From contig CAVQJP010000020.1 in assembly GCA_963712825.1 (NCBI GenBank), positions 15,441 to 79,440 of the forward strand: a stretch of DNA of 64,000 bases, given 5' to 3'. Position numbers and translations under genes: made by a program. The stretch comes from AP-15 sp963712825. GTDB taxonomy: Bacteria > Pseudomonadota > Alphaproteobacteria > ATCC43930 > CGMCC-115725. Numbering within the stretch: the first letter of the stretch is position 1; each line of letters begins with the position of its first letter. The notes under the pieces were generated by a model that saw only the letters and a program-made list of their open reading frames with translations, was not told the origin of the DNA and searched no databases. This document shows positions 36,420 through 46,255 of this stretch, in pieces.

Positions 36420-37085
36420 TTGTGCCTTGTCTCCGCCACTTGTGTCCTCACGCTCGTTGCCGCATTTCAAGCGGGGCTGTTCCTGTGGCAACTCAGGCTT
36501 ATGCGTGAAGGCATAAGTGACGCCAAGACTGCGGCCGATGCGGCTACTGTCGCCGCCGAAGCCGCAACTACGCAAGCCCAAGAACTCCGGCGCTCGGCTG
36601 ACGCTACCGACGCACGCACCTTGATTGAATACGAACGGCCTTGGATTTTCCTTGAAGGGGCAACTATTACTTGGCGGGATTCGCATGGATGGACAGTCGC
36701 CCCAAATGGGGCAAGAGTGGAGAATCCACGATTGCGAAACGACTGGTACATATCGCTCAAGCTCAAAAACATCGGCAGAATGCCAGCAATTATTTACGAT
36801 ATCTCCGCAAGAATAGAAGAGAAAGCAATTATGCCTGATATCCCAGATTACAGCAGAAATCTGATTTATCTTATGTGCCCTGGGTATGTAGCCCCAGGCG
36901 ATGGCGTAGACACTAGCCAAGTGGGCCCCGCTCCAGGGCGCGCCGATGACCTCGTCTTTTTTGGGAAGATTACCTACAGAGAACTGAACGGGAAAGAGCA
37001 CCATACGGGGTTTGCCCTGGACATTGCTCCATATATGCCTGCCTTCTCTAGGCATAATAACGATGCTTATGATTATTACAATTAG
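36420..37085 (+). CDS. hypothetical membrane-anchored protein
   Basis: 221 residues. One N-terminal membrane helix (VSATCVLTLVAAFQAGLFLW), then an Ala-rich coiled-coil-like segment (SDAKTAADAATVAAEAATTQ) and a beta-rich domain (YERPWIFLEGATITW, NDWYISLKLKNIGRMPAIIY, GFALDIAPYMPAF). This layout is common for uncharacterised proteins of phages and islands. Local GC is well below the chromosome, consistent with recent acquisition. Function is unknown. Confidence 0.72.
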   Translation: MCLVSATCVLTLVAAFQAGLFLWQLRLMREGISDAKTAADAATVAAEAATTQAQELRRSADATDARTLIEYERPWIFLEGATITWRDSHGWTVAPNGARVENPRLRNDWYISLKLKNIGRMPAIIYDISARIEEKAIMPDIPDYSRNLIYLMCPGYVAPGDGVDTSQVGPAPGRADDLVFFGKITYRELNGKEHHTGFALDIAPYMPAFSRHNNDAYDYYN

Positions 37086-37189
37086 AGCCACTAATGCCCG
37101 ATGCGCGCGCACGGCGCGCCTCCCTACCTAACCGACCTCCCGATCATGTGGCAATTTTGCAACAGACCGCTTGTGGCGGTTGCTGCATA

Positions 37190-37514
37190 ATACCGCGAAA
37201 GCGGCGTCTACTGGAAGATTGGCGAGGCATTCGCCAGCCATCGGACCGTCGTTCACTCCGCCGATGAATACGTGCGCGGCGACGCTCACACCAACACCGC
37301 AGAAAGCTTCTTCTCCGTGCTGAAACGGGGCATCTATGGCGTCTATCAGCACGTCAGTGAGGAGCATTTGCACCGCTACCTTGCCGAGTTCGATTTCCGA
37401 CATAACAACCGGATAGCGCTCGGCGTGAACGATACTGAACGCGCGGGCAATATCCTGAGCGGCATCACGGGCAAGCGGCTCACCTATCGAACGACTCGTC
37501 GCGCAACAGCGTAA
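37190..37514 (+). pseudogene. C-terminal fragment of an IS1595-family transposase
   Basis: Reads HTNTAESFFSVLKRGIYGVY, SEEHLHRYLAEFDFRHNNRI and ALGVNDTERAG, closely similar to the end of the intact transposase at 54102-55040. The start codon and catalytic N-terminal part are missing. Flanking inverted repeats are not visible, so it is an immobile relic. Confidence 0.88.
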
Positions 37515-37592
37515 GGATGCGGGACCGAAACGATGACGCCTCGGTCCCGCCTCGCTATCCTGGAAGGTGCCAACCACACCAGGAGCGAAACC

Positions 37593-37874
37593 ATGCCCGA
37601 TGAAAACCAAATTTTGCAAACCATCCAGTCATTTACGCTTAAGCTGTTGGCGCTGCGCGACGTAACAATCTGCTTGCTCGCCGCGCAAGCGCGCACCAAC
37701 AGCGACCAAACAGCCCTTTTCCGAGAAATATCTGACGGCTTGGATCAGCGGCTGGCGCAGACAATTCCTCAAACGGCAAGTCCGCAAATTGCGGCAATGG
37801 GTGAGCAGATACGAAACGAGATTGATTTGATAATTGGCTCGGCACAACGGGCGCTTGGTCATGGAACCAACTAA
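37593..37874 (+). CDS. hypothetical protein
   Basis: 93 residues, mostly helical (ILQTIQSFTLKLLALRDVTI, IAAMGEQIRNEIDLIIGSAQ). ATG 37593 is preceded by a good ribosome binding site (CAGGAGCG). No recognised domain. It is followed 53 bases later by another small gene with its own ribosome binding site. Confidence 0.6.
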   Translation: MPDENQILQTIQSFTLKLLALRDVTICLLAAQARTNSDQTALFREISDGLDQRLAQTIPQTASPQIAAMGEQIRNEIDLIIGSAQRALGHGTN

Positions 37875-37927
37875 CAATCCACATCTTCTCAAAATCTCGT
37901 AGCGCTGTTAGTTGTTCGGAGGCAGAA

Positions 37928-38134
37928 ATGTTGGCTGAGTGGGCGATCTTTTTGGCGGTCTGCGTATCGGGGTTTTTCATTTACCAAGCCCTGAAAGAGA
38001 TAACCCTGCATTTGGTTAATATCAGGACGTTGTGTGCCGATATTAACGGTCGCGGAAGCCTGGAGGCTAAAGTCAGGGCATATGAACGATTGGGCGATAA
38101 GGCGGAAGGGGTGGCGAACAATCTCGCCCCGTGA
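37928..38134 (+). CDS. small single-pass membrane protein
   Basis: 68 residues: an N-terminal membrane helix (WAIFLAVCVSGFFIYQAL) and a short helical cytoplasmic part (LEAKVRAYERLGDKAEGV). A GGAGG ribosome binding site lies before the ATG. Function is unknown; small membrane-anchored helical proteins are frequent in island cargo. Confidence 0.6.
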   Translation: MLAEWAIFLAVCVSGFFIYQALKEITLHLVNIRTLCADINGRGSLEAKVRAYERLGDKAEGVANNLAP

Positions 38135-38146
38135 TACCTTGATGTC

Positions 38147-38353
38147 ATGCCTCGCAAGCCCAAGCTGCCACCCGACGACCCGGAGCAATAGAAGCGCTTC
38201 ACCGAAGCCGCCCGCGAGCTCGGTACAGACGAGACAGGGAAAGCTTTCGAGCGCGCATTCGAGAAAGTCATCGTATCGAAGCCGGACGCATCAACCATCA
38301 GAAACCGGGGCATCGGTCGCAAGACGCCTCATAAAGGCACGCGTGGCAAATAG
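38147..38353 (+). pseudogene. conserved small protein with an internal amber codon
   Basis: 69 codons in one frame from ATG 38147 to TAG 38351, interrupted by TAG at 38189-38191. The reading is MPRKPKLPPDDPEQ, stop, KRFTEAARELGTDETGKAF and so on. Proteins with this pattern (PDDPEQSKRF then AARE.GADE) are common in alphaproteobacteria with a Ser or Gln at the stop position. It is either a nonsense mutant or a sequencing substitution. Confidence 0.72.
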
Positions 38354-38514
38354 GATTCCTCCGCGACATCGGGGCTGAAGTCTGCGGTTAGCAGCGTGAG
38401 TTTACCCTGAGCATGACTGATCTTGTTACACCAAGCATTTTTCAGCCCCTCTATGGTTCCGTGCATCTGCTCAAGAAAGGTCGAAGTCTGTGCGGTTGAC
38501 ATATGATGCCTGAA

Positions 38515-39069
38515 TTAGCTGAGACTTGGCGTGCTTGCGCCACTCCCTATAGCAACAAAGCCCACATCGTCGTGGCAAGAGACCACCGACTCTTCATCAA
38601 TTAAATATAAATGGGCTCCGCTATTATCAGATGCGGCCACAATGGCTTCGGTTTTTTTCCCCTTATAATTCATTACATTGTTAGCAAGCGTTCCGAGCAA
38701 TGACTCGGCAACATCGCCCGTCGAAAAAATCGACGAATTCAGACCTAGCGGCGCTAAATAAATGGCGCACGCATTATCAAATTTAACATCCCTTAAGCAA
38801 CCAGCATACGTTTCTGCTATTTGCTCTGGCCTAACTTCTCCAGATGACAATATGATCCTAGAGACTCTGGTTAACGCTTCTGTGTGAGTTGGGTAATCGC
38901 CGGCCACTAGTATAAGAGCGCGTCGGCCCTGTACGCTTATTTTTAGTTGTGGCGGCTCATACTCTATATCGCCAGCGGTGATCTGGCGGTCGGACGCAGT
39001 TATAGCCGCACGGCCTATATCATTCTGCCCATATGCCCAATTGCACAAACAGGCGACACATACCGTCAC
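38515..39069 (-). CDS. Ntn-hydrolase/proteasome-like family protein, C-terminally truncated
   Basis: 184 residues. The start MTVCVACLCNWA and ASDRQITAGDIEYEPPQLKI match a family related to proteasome beta-type Ntn hydrolases; the later DVGFVAIGSGAS is also conserved. The family normally continues beyond this point with another 40 or so residues, but a stop follows at once (STPSLS). A damaged gene is likely. No catalytic claim is made. Confidence 0.65.
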   Translation of the reverse strand: MTVCVACLCNWAYGQNDIGRAAITASDRQITAGDIEYEPPQLKISVQGRRALILVAGDYPTHTEALTRVSRIILSSGEVRPEQIAETYAGCLRDVKFDNACAIYLAPLGLNSSIFSTGDVAESLLGTLANNVMNYKGKKTEAIVAASDNSGAHLYLIDEESVVSCHDDVGFVAIGSGASTPSLS

Positions 39070-39226
39070 CGTCTCACGCCTCCGCTGATGATCGACGGGG
39101 ACGTTACTGATGCTCGAGGTATCGGAGCGCGCGCGCCCGGCGCTGGGGCCGGATAAGATCGCGACCTCGCAGCCGCCGGGTGTTGCCGATCTTCGAAAAC
39201 CTTCGCCTGCTCCATCGCTCGCCTTC

Positions 39227-39430
39227 TCACCGTCGCTCGCCCGTCACGACCATATCAGCGCACCGCGACCCGCATCGGCCGCAGACAAGCCGGGCGTGCC
39301 AATCCGGGACGGGCATCTCGGCGCCGTACCGCTCGGCCATCTCAGCGGGGTCGGGCTCGACCTGGTAGCTGCAATCAAGGCACCAAACAATAAACCGGAC
39401 ACGGGCCGCCGCGGCACCGGCGAGCGTCAT
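39227..39430 (-). CDS. small zinc-ribbon hypothetical protein
   Basis: 67 residues with two Cys pairs, VWCLDCSYQVEPDPAEMA and RLVCGRCGSRCADMVVTG, giving a four-cysteine zinc ribbon. Short proteins of this pattern occur widely in alphaproteobacteria. It is one of three closely packed minus-strand genes (39227-39884). The 39070-39226 segment to its left holds nothing I can support. Confidence 0.68.
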   Translation of the reverse strand: MTLAGAAAARVRFIVWCLDCSYQVEPDPAEMAERYGAEMPVPDWHARLVCGRCGSRCADMVVTGERR

Positions 39431-39439
39431 CGGTGTGTT

Positions 39440-39676
39440 TCAAGGATCGTTCGCCGAGCGCGGATATAGTCGCGCGAACTGGCTGAGGGGATAGCGCCTC
39501 ACCGCATTCGCGCGCAACCATTCGGCTGCCTCCTCGGCGCTAGCAACGACCGCCTCGGCGACATATCCGTTCGCCGGGTCGCCGAGCTTCACCGCCCAGG
39601 TGTTGTCGAAGAACCACGAAACCTCGCCATTGATTTCGCTGTCGTGAAGTGCCGCGATGATTGTTCCGAGGTTCAT
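39440..39676 (-). CDS. conserved small hypothetical protein
   Basis: 78 residues: MNLGTIIAALHDSEINGEVS, FDNTWAVKLGDPANGYVAEA and AEEAAEWLRANAVRRYP. Similar small proteins occur next to phage and island genes in this class. The fold is probably alpha/beta. No function is known. It lies nine bases before the zinc-ribbon gene in the direction of transcription. Confidence 0.68.
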   Translation of the reverse strand: MNLGTIIAALHDSEINGEVSWFFDNTWAVKLGDPANGYVAEAVVASAEEAAEWLRANAVRRYPLSQFARLYPRSANDP

Positions 39677-39884
39677 CGCCTCCTCCGTCCCTGACCACGC
39701 GACGGTGCCATGCCGGGTCGCAGCGGCGGCAGCGGTTCGGGTTTCGGCGTGGTGGCTCCAGCTTCGCCAGGATCGACTTCAGGGGCGACAAGCGCGGGGC
39801 GAGTGGGTAAGGATCAGTGTCCATGGCATGCTTCAGGTGTTTGATCAGCATGCGTGCCTCTTCTTCGGTCAGGTCCAGCGTCAT
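39540..39884 (-). CDS. conserved small hypothetical protein with run-on C-terminus
   Basis: The first 45 residues (MTLDLTEEEARMLIKHLKHA, YPLAPRLSPLKSILAKLEPP) match short conserved alphaproteobacterial proteins that usually stop soon after. Here the frame runs on through an Arg-rich tail into the next gene, suggesting that the natural stop was lost by a shift. Real content is probably 39700-39884. Confidence 0.55.
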   Translation of the reverse strand: MTLDLTEEEARMLIKHLKHAMDTDPYPLAPRLSPLKSILAKLEPPRRNPNRCRRCDPAWHRRVVRDGGGDEPRNNHRGTSRQRNQWRGFVVLRQHLGGEARRPGERICRRGGRC

Positions 39885-39971
39885 AATGGCGTCAATATGG
39901 GCTGAGAGGCCGCCCTTGACAGCGTCGCACCTGGCCGCAACCCTCGTGTTCTGCCACCGATCGCAACAGGA

Positions 39972-40346
39972 TGATGCCCCGAGTTTATCGCCACCAGGAA
40001 TTTCCCAAGTACGTCGTCGGCCCGGACGGACCGGTGATCGTCCAAAACGCCGCCGAGGAACATAGCATCCGCCGCGTGCAGGCGCAGCGAAACGGGGCCA
40101 TGCAGGCAAATGCCGTTATCGCGGCCCGCGCCGACAACCGGGCGCTCACCCTCGCACCGGAAATCACCGAACTCAGAGCGCGCGGGCAACCTTCGACAAA
40201 TCGCCGCCACCCTGAACGAGCGCGGCATCGCCTCGGCACGAGGCCGGAAATGGGGGCCGGCGCAGGTCTTGCGCCTCCTCCGCCGCGCCGACAACGCCGT
40301 TGCAAATGGCACGATGCCAGACGGTCGGGCAACCAGCGGCGCGTAA
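39972..40346 (+). pseudogene. site-specific recombinase C-terminal relic
   Basis: Two frames contribute: VYRHQEFPKYVVGPDGPVIV (an unrelated small-protein start) and, from about 40140, LAPEITELRARGQ then LRQIAATLNERGIASARGRK followed by WGPAQVLRLLRRA. The latter is the typical helix-turn-helix tail of serine recombinases. The catalytic domain is absent. A relic at the right edge of the island. Confidence 0.6.
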
Positions 40347-40384
40347 CCCGCATCCCGGCCAGCTGCATGCTCGGCAGCGCTTGA

Positions 40385-40766
40385 CGTCATGTCGCCCACC
40401 CAGATTATCGGCCGCTAGCGGGATCATGGGCTTAGCAGGGGGCGGTTGGGCGATGCGGTGGCCGATGGCTAGCGTATCCCCCGCGTCGGGGCGTGTTGCA
40501 GACGCGAGATGGGGCGGGAATTTATGTTAGCCGCATCAGTACGCACGCGCACGCGCGCGAGGAAATGGGGCTGGGTACGTGGCTGGACCTTGTTGCGGCT
40601 GCCCCCAACCGGCGGGGATTTGCGAGCCCCTAACGCGCGAGGCGACACACCCCGGCCGGCGATTGCGGGAGTGCCAGGGTATCGGAAGCCGCGAAATCGA
40701 TCCGGGTGATACCTTGGGGATACCTAAGGCGCCCTGCGCTCGTCGACAGCCTGCATAAGTCTTTGA
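40385..40766. other. gene-free right margin of the island
   Basis: About 380 bases with no credible gene. They run up to the right attachment repeat. No inverted-repeat structure or binding-site cluster stands out by eye. Confidence 0.5.
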
Positions 40767-40847
<81 letters not shown>

Positions 40848-40903
40848 GGCGCGGCGACGCGCTCTATAGCAGGGCGCCCTCGGCTTGTCGAGACGGGGAG
40901 GGG

Positions 40904-43678
40904 TCAGACCCGGCCGTGGCAGTGCTTGAATTTGCGTCCCGAGCCGCACGGGCAGGGGGCGTTGCGCGGGGTCCCGGACCAGGGTGCGCGCGGCGGCGCC
41001 GCCGCGGTGCGCAGGGTCTCGCTGCCCTCGGCCCAGCTGCCGGCGCCGTTTCCGGCGCCGCCGCCCCCGCCATTGCCCATATTGCCGCGACGCGCCGCGC
41101 GCCCGCGGGCCGGCGCCGCGCGACCGGTGGTGCCGGTCGCCCGCATCTCTTCGGCCATTGCCTCCTCGGGCTCGCCGATCGCCCCGGCAAAGGCCGGCTG
41201 CGGCACCCTGAGCTCGATATGCGACAACACCGAGGTCACATGCTGGCGCAAATTGACCAGCATCCCCTCAAACAGCTCGAAAGCCTCGCGCTTGTACTCG
41301 TTGAGCGGGTCGCGCTGGGCGTAGGCGCGCAGGTTGATCCCCTGCCGCAAATGATCGAGCGACAGCAAATGGTCCTTCCAGATCTGGTCTAAGAGCTGCA
41401 GCAGCAGGCTTTTTTCGGCCATCCGCATCAGCTCGGGGCCGCAATTCGCGGTCTTTTCCGCCATCCTGCGGTCGGCGCCGGCCATCACGCGCTCGCGCAT
41501 CTCGTCGCGGTCGACCCCGTCCTCCTTGGCCCAGTCGGCGAGCGGCAGGTCGAGCGCCAGCAGCCGCAGGCATTCGGCGTGCAGCCCCGCGACATCCCAT
41601 TGCTCGGAGAGGGCGTTGTCCGGGATCGCCGCCTCCAGCATTTCGTCGATCGTCTCGTTGCGCATGTCGGCGATGGTCACCGCGACGTCGCGCGAATTCA
41701 TGATCTCGCGGCGCTGCTCGTAGACGACCTTGCGCTGGTCGTTCATCACGTCGTCGAACTTCAGCAATTGCTTGCGGATGTCGTAGTTGCGCGCCTCGAC
41801 CTTTTGCTGCGCTTTGGCCAACGCTTTGTTGACCCAGGGGTGGATGATCGCCTCGCCTTCCTTGAGACCGAGGCGCTGGAGCATCGAATCCATCCGCTCG
41901 GACCCGAAGATCCGCATCAGATCGTCTTCGAGCGAGACAAAGAACTTGGACGCGCCGGGGTCGCCCTGACGCCCTGAGCGGCCGCGCAGCTGGTTGTCTA
42001 TGCGCCGGCTCTCATGCCGCTCGCTGCCGACAACGAAAAGCCCGCCGGCCTGCACCACCTCGTTGTGTGCGGTCTCGATCTCGGAGCGGATCGCCGCGGC
42101 GCGGCGCTCGCGCTCGGCCGGGTCCGCCACCGCCCCAAGCTCGGTGCGCAACCGCATGTCGAGGTTGCCGCCGAGCTGGATGTCGGTGCCGCGCCCGGCC
42201 ATGTTGGTCGCGATCGTCACCGCGCCCGGCCGCCCGGCCTGGGCGATGATGTGGGCTTCCTGCTCGTGGTAGCGGGCGTTCAGCACGGCGTGCGGCACCT
42301 TGCTCTTTTTGAACGCCGCCGCCAGCGCCTCCGACTTTTCGATGCTGACGGTGCCGACCAGCACCGGCTGCCCGCGCTCGCGGCATTCGAGCACCTGCTG
42401 CACGATCGCGTCGTATTTCTCGCGGGTCGAGCGGTAGACCTCGTCGTCGGTGTCCTCGCGGCGAACCGGCTCGTTGGTCGGGATCTCGATCGCCTCGAGC
42501 TTGTAGATGTCGCCGAATTCCTCGCCCTCGGTCATCGCCGTGCCGGTCATGCCGGCGAGCTTCGGGTACATCCGGAAATAGTTCTGGAACGTGATCGAGG
42601 CGAGCGTCTGGTTCTCGTTCTGGACGGTCACACCTTCTCTTGCCTCGAGCGCCTGGTGCAGCCCTTCCGAATAGCGCCGTCCTTCCATCATCCGGCCGGT
42701 GAACTCGTCGATGATGATGATCTTGTCGTCCTTGACGATGTAGTCGGTGTCGCGCGCAAACAATTTGTGCGCCCGCAATGCCTGGTTGACGTGGTGGACG
42801 AGCCCGACATTGTGGATGTCGTAGAGGCTGCCGGCGGTCATCAACGCCGTGCTGCGCAGCGTCGCCTCGATCTTTTCGACCCCCAATTCGGTCAGCGCGA
42901 CGGTGCGCTGCTTCTCGTCCTTTTCGTAGTCGTCGGGATCGAGCGCCGGGATCAGCTTGTCGACCTGAATGTAAAGCTCGGAATTGTCTTCGGTCGGGCC
43001 GGAAATGATCAACGGCGTGCGCGCCTCGTCGATCAGGATCGAGTCTACCTCGTCGACGATGGCATAGTGAAACGGCCGGTGGGCCATGTCCTCGAGCCGG
43101 AACTTCATGTTGTCGCGCAGATAGTCGAAGCCGAGCTCGTTGTTGGTGCCGTAGGTGACATCGGCGGCATAGGCCTCGCGGCGCTGGTTGTCGTCGAGGT
43201 CGTGGACGATAACGCCGACCGAGAGACCGAGAAAACGGTAGACCTGTCCCATCCACTCGGCGTCGCGGCGCGCGAGATAGTCATTGACCGTCACCACGTG
43301 CACGCCATTGCCGGCGAGCGCGTTCAGGTAAACCGGGAGGGTCGCGACCAGGGTCTTGCCTTCGCCGGTCTTCATCTCGGCGATCATGCCGCGGTGCAGC
43401 ACGATCCCGCCCATCAATTGCACGTCGAAATGGCGCTGGCCGAGGGTGCGCTTGGCGGCCTCGCGCACCGTCGCAAACGCGTCGGGCAGGATGTCGTCGA
43501 GCTCGGCGCCGTCGGCCAATTGCCGCTTGAATTGCGCGGTCCGGGCGCGCAGCTCGTCATCCGACAGCGCCGTCAGCTCCGGCTCCAGCTCGTTGACCGC
43601 CACCACGATGTGCGCGAGGCTCTTGACGTAGCGGTCATTGGCGGAGCCGAACAGCCGCCGGGCTAGGGCACCGAGCAT
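40904..43678 (-). CDS. secA: preprotein translocase ATPase SecA
   Basis: 924 residues. The motor of the Sec pathway, which pushes unfolded preproteins through SecYEG. Walker A is MKTGEGKTLVATLP; the DEAD-like motif is IVDEVDSILIDEARTPL; ITFQNYFRMYPKLAGMTGTA and NMAGRGTDIQLGGN are also family hallmarks. The C-terminus ends in the SecB-binding zinc motif CPCGSGRKFKHCHG. Length is normal. Confidence 0.98.
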   Translation of the reverse strand: MLGALARRLFGSANDRYVKSLAHIVVAVNELEPELTALSDDELRARTAQFKRQLADGAELDDILPDAFATVREAAKRTLGQRHFDVQLMGGIVLHRGMIAEMKTGEGKTLVATLPVYLNALAGNGVHVVTVNDYLARRDAEWMGQVYRFLGLSVGVIVHDLDDNQRREAYAADVTYGTNNELGFDYLRDNMKFRLEDMAHRPFHYAIVDEVDSILIDEARTPLIISGPTEDNSELYIQVDKLIPALDPDDYEKDEKQRTVALTELGVEKIEATLRSTALMTAGSLYDIHNVGLVHHVNQALRAHKLFARDTDYIVKDDKIIIIDEFTGRMMEGRRYSEGLHQALEAREGVTVQNENQTLASITFQNYFRMYPKLAGMTGTAMTEGEEFGDIYKLEAIEIPTNEPVRREDTDDEVYRSTREKYDAIVQQVLECRERGQPVLVGTVSIEKSEALAAAFKKSKVPHAVLNARYHEQEAHIIAQAGRPGAVTIATNMAGRGTDIQLGGNLDMRLRTELGAVADPAERERRAAAIRSEIETAHNEVVQAGGLFVVGSERHESRRIDNQLRGRSGRQGDPGASKFFVSLEDDLMRIFGSERMDSMLQRLGLKEGEAIIHPWVNKALAKAQQKVEARNYDIRKQLLKFDDVMNDQRKVVYEQRREIMNSRDVAVTIADMRNETIDEMLEAAIPDNALSEQWDVAGLHAECLRLLALDLPLADWAKEDGVDRDEMRERVMAGADRRMAEKTANCGPELMRMAEKSLLLQLLDQIWKDHLLSLDHLRQGINLRAYAQRDPLNEYKREAFELFEGMLVNLRQHVTSVLSHIELRVPQPAFAGAIGEPEEAMAEEMRATGTTGRAAPARGRAARRGNMGNGGGGGAGNGAGSWAEGSETLRTAAAPPRAPWSGTPRNAPCPCGSGRKFKHCHGRV

Positions 43679-43950
43679 GGCAGCCTCAAAAAACGGTTGC
43701 GAGTGGGAAAATGGGTGCGCACGGCGACTGCGGCACAGATAGGCCGCTGCACCCGATGTGTCAATTCGTCAGGCCGCCGGGCCGGGTCGAGCCGCCCGTC
43801 CGAGCCGCCCCGTCCGAGCCGCCCCCGAGTTCCCGATCGGCGGGCGGGCGTCTTGATCCGGTCGCTTGTCCGCGCCCGCGCCGATATGTATTGATGCCGC
43901 CGTCGCACCGCAGCGCTGCGCGGCTGCTGTCCTGCCCGAGGTCTTTCGCA

Positions 43951-44868
43951 ATGCTGTCCCGTTCCCTCTGCGCCGCGGCGCTGGCCTTGGCGCTTGCCGC
44001 CGGCCTTGCCGCGCTCCCGGCGTCCGCCGCCGAGCCGGCGACCGCCCCGCCGCCGCCCGCCGCCGCACCCCCGAGCGCCGCCACGCCCCCGAGCGCGGCT
44101 CTGCCGCCCGGCAGCACGGTCGTCGCCCGCGTCAACGGCGCCGAGCTGCGCCTTTCCGATGTCGAAGCGGCGCAGCAGGCGCTGCCGCCCGAGGCGCAGA
44201 AGCTGCCGCTCGCCCAAATCTACCCGATGCTGCTCCAGCGCCTGATCGACGGGATGCTGGTCGCCGAAGCCGGACGCAAGGAGCATCTCGACCAGGACCC
44301 TGAGGTCGTGCGCCGCCTGAAGATGTTTCAGGACCGGCTGATCCAGCAGGCCTATGTCGAGCAATTGCTGAAGGGGGCGGAGAGCGAAGACCAGCTCAAG
44401 GCGGCTTACCAGAAATACATCCAGGACAAGCCGGCGCGCGAGGAGGTTCATGCCCGCCACATCCTGGTCAAGACCGAGGCCGAGGCGCAGTCGGTCATCG
44501 ACCAGCTCAACAAAGGGGCGGATTTCGCGACCCTTGCCAAAAAATACTCGACCGACCCCGGGGCGGCCTCGGGCGGCGACCTCGGCTATTTCAGCCGCGA
44601 CGACATGGTCCCGGCCTTCTCCGCCGCGGCCTTTGCGCTGCAGCCGGGCCAGTACACCAAGACCCCGGTCAAGACCGAGTTCGGCTGGCATGTGATCCTG
44701 GTCGTCGACCGCCGGGTCAAGCCGCCGCCGACCTTCGACCAGGCCCGCGCCGAAATCAGCCGCACGCTCGCCCGCGACGTCATCGAGGCAAAGATCAAGG
44801 CGTTGCGCGGCGACGCCAAGATCGAGGCCTTCGCCCTCAACGGCAAGCCGCTGCCGGCCGCCAAATAG
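43951..44868 (+). CDS. periplasmic PpiC-type peptidyl-prolyl isomerase
   Basis: 305 residues. A signal peptide (LCAAALALALAAGLAALPAS) is followed by a Pro/Ala linker, a SurA/PrsA-like chaperone region and a parvulin domain: VHARHILVKTEAEAQ, FATLAKKYSTDPGAASGGDL, FGWHVILVVD. It assists folding of exported proteins, so its position divergent from secA is fitting. ATG 43951 gives a proper signal peptide; the earlier frame start at 43711 does not. Confidence 0.93.
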   Translation: MLSRSLCAAALALALAAGLAALPASAAEPATAPPPPAAAPPSAATPPSAALPPGSTVVARVNGAELRLSDVEAAQQALPPEAQKLPLAQIYPMLLQRLIDGMLVAEAGRKEHLDQDPEVVRRLKMFQDRLIQQAYVEQLLKGAESEDQLKAAYQKYIQDKPAREEVHARHILVKTEAEAQSVIDQLNKGADFATLAKKYSTDPGAASGGDLGYFSRDDMVPAFSAAAFALQPGQYTKTPVKTEFGWHVILVVDRRVKPPPTFDQARAEISRTLARDVIEAKIKALRGDAKIEAFALNGKPLPAAK

Positions 44869-44891
44869 CACAACACGACGATGAGGTCGCC

Positions 44892-46127
44892 ATGACCGCC
44901 GCCGCCGTCTCGCCGCTGGCGCCCGCCGGCTTTCCCGCCTTGCCGCCAATCGCCGGGGTGCGCCTTGCCGCCTTTGCGGCCGGCATCCGCTATGCCGGGC
45001 GCGACGATTTGATGCTGGCGGAGCTCGCGCCGGGCAGCACCGTCGCCGGCGTCTTCACGCAGTCGACGATGCCGGGCCAGCCGGTGACCTGGTGCCGCGA
45101 ATGCCTGCCGCGCGGCCGGGTGCGCGCGATCGTCGTCAATTCCGGCAACGCCAACGTCTTTACCGGCCGCGCCGGACGGCAGGTCGTCGAGAGCACCGCC
45201 GCGGCCGCGGCGCGGCTCTTCGCCTGCGACCCGCGCGAAGTCTACATCGCCTCGACCGGTGTCATCGGCGAGCCGCCGCCCGCCGACCGCATCGAGGCGG
45301 CGCTCCCGGCCGTCGCCGGCCGGCTCGACGACGCGGCCTGGGAACCGGCGGCGCGGGCGATCATGACCACCGACACCTTTCCCAAAGGGGCGACCGCGAC
45401 CGCCGCGATCGACGGCGTCCCGGTGCGGATCAGCGGTTTTGCCAAAGGCTCGGGCATGATCGCGCCCGACATGGCGACGATGCTCGCCTTTCTGTTCACC
45501 GACGCGGCCCTGCCGCCGCCGGTGCTGCAGCTGCTCCTCGCCGCCGCGAACGAGCGCTCGTTCAACTGCGTCACGGTCGACGGCGACACCTCGACCAGCG
45601 ACACGGTGCTGTTGTGCGCGACGGGCGCGGCGCGTCACGCCGCGGTCGCGAGCGCCGACGACAACCGGCTCGCCGGGTTCCGCGCCGCCCTCGATGCGGT
45701 CATGGCCGACCTCGCCCGGCAGGTCGCACGCGACGGCGAGGGTGCCGAAAAAGTTGTCACGATCGACGTGACCGGGGCCGAGAGCGACCGGGCGGCGCGG
45801 CGAATCGGGCTTTCGATCGGCAACTCGCCCTTGGTCAAGACCGCGATCGCCGCCGGCGACGCCAATTGGGGCCGCATCGTCATGGCGGTCGGCAAGGCCG
45901 GCGAAACCGCCGACCGCGACCGCCTCGCGATCACCGTCGGCGGGGTTCGGATCGCGGCCGCGGGCGGGCCCGTCCCCGGCTATGACGAGGCCCCGGTCGC
46001 CGCCCACATGGCCGGCCGCGAAATCCTGATCGCGGTCGATCTCGGCATCGGCCCCGGCAATGCCACGGTGTGGACCTGCGACTTGACCCACGGCTATGTC
46101 GACATCAACGGCAGCTACCGCAGCTGA
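44892..46127 (+). CDS. argJ: glutamate N-acetyltransferase/amino-acid N-acetyltransferase ArgJ
   Basis: 411 residues. ArgJ moves the acetyl group from N-acetylornithine to glutamate in cyclic arginine synthesis. The precursor self-cleaves before a Thr in a conserved segment; the related MTTDTFPKGAT is present, as are VNSGNANVFTG and GDANWGRIVMAVGKAG. It follows the ppiC gene by 23 bases, an order known in other alphaproteobacteria (ppiC-argJ-mutT). Confidence 0.96.
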   Translation: MTAAAVSPLAPAGFPALPPIAGVRLAAFAAGIRYAGRDDLMLAELAPGSTVAGVFTQSTMPGQPVTWCRECLPRGRVRAIVVNSGNANVFTGRAGRQVVESTAAAAARLFACDPREVYIASTGVIGEPPPADRIEAALPAVAGRLDDAAWEPAARAIMTTDTFPKGATATAAIDGVPVRISGFAKGSGMIAPDMATMLAFLFTDAALPPPVLQLLLAAANERSFNCVTVDGDTSTSDTVLLCATGAARHAAVASADDNRLAGFRAALDAVMADLARQVARDGEGAEKVVTIDVTGAESDRAARRIGLSIGNSPLVKTAIAAGDANWGRIVMAVGKAGETADRDRLAITVGGVRIAAAGGPVPGYDEAPVAAHMAGREILIAVDLGIGPGNATVWTCDLTHGYVDINGSYRS

Positions 46128-46255
46128 GCGCCGGCGCCGCGGCCGCCTCTCAATCACCTGCGGGGAAGGGCCATTGGGCATGTCGCGATCGATCTCGCGC
46201 CGGCGCCTCCTTCAATTCCCTCCCCTGCCCGCGGGGGAGGGTTAGGGTGGGGGCC

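Noticed and set aside
42014..43666. 550-residue open frame antisense to secA
   Set aside because: It lies wholly opposite secA, has the skewed composition of a high-GC shadow frame and shows no family motif.
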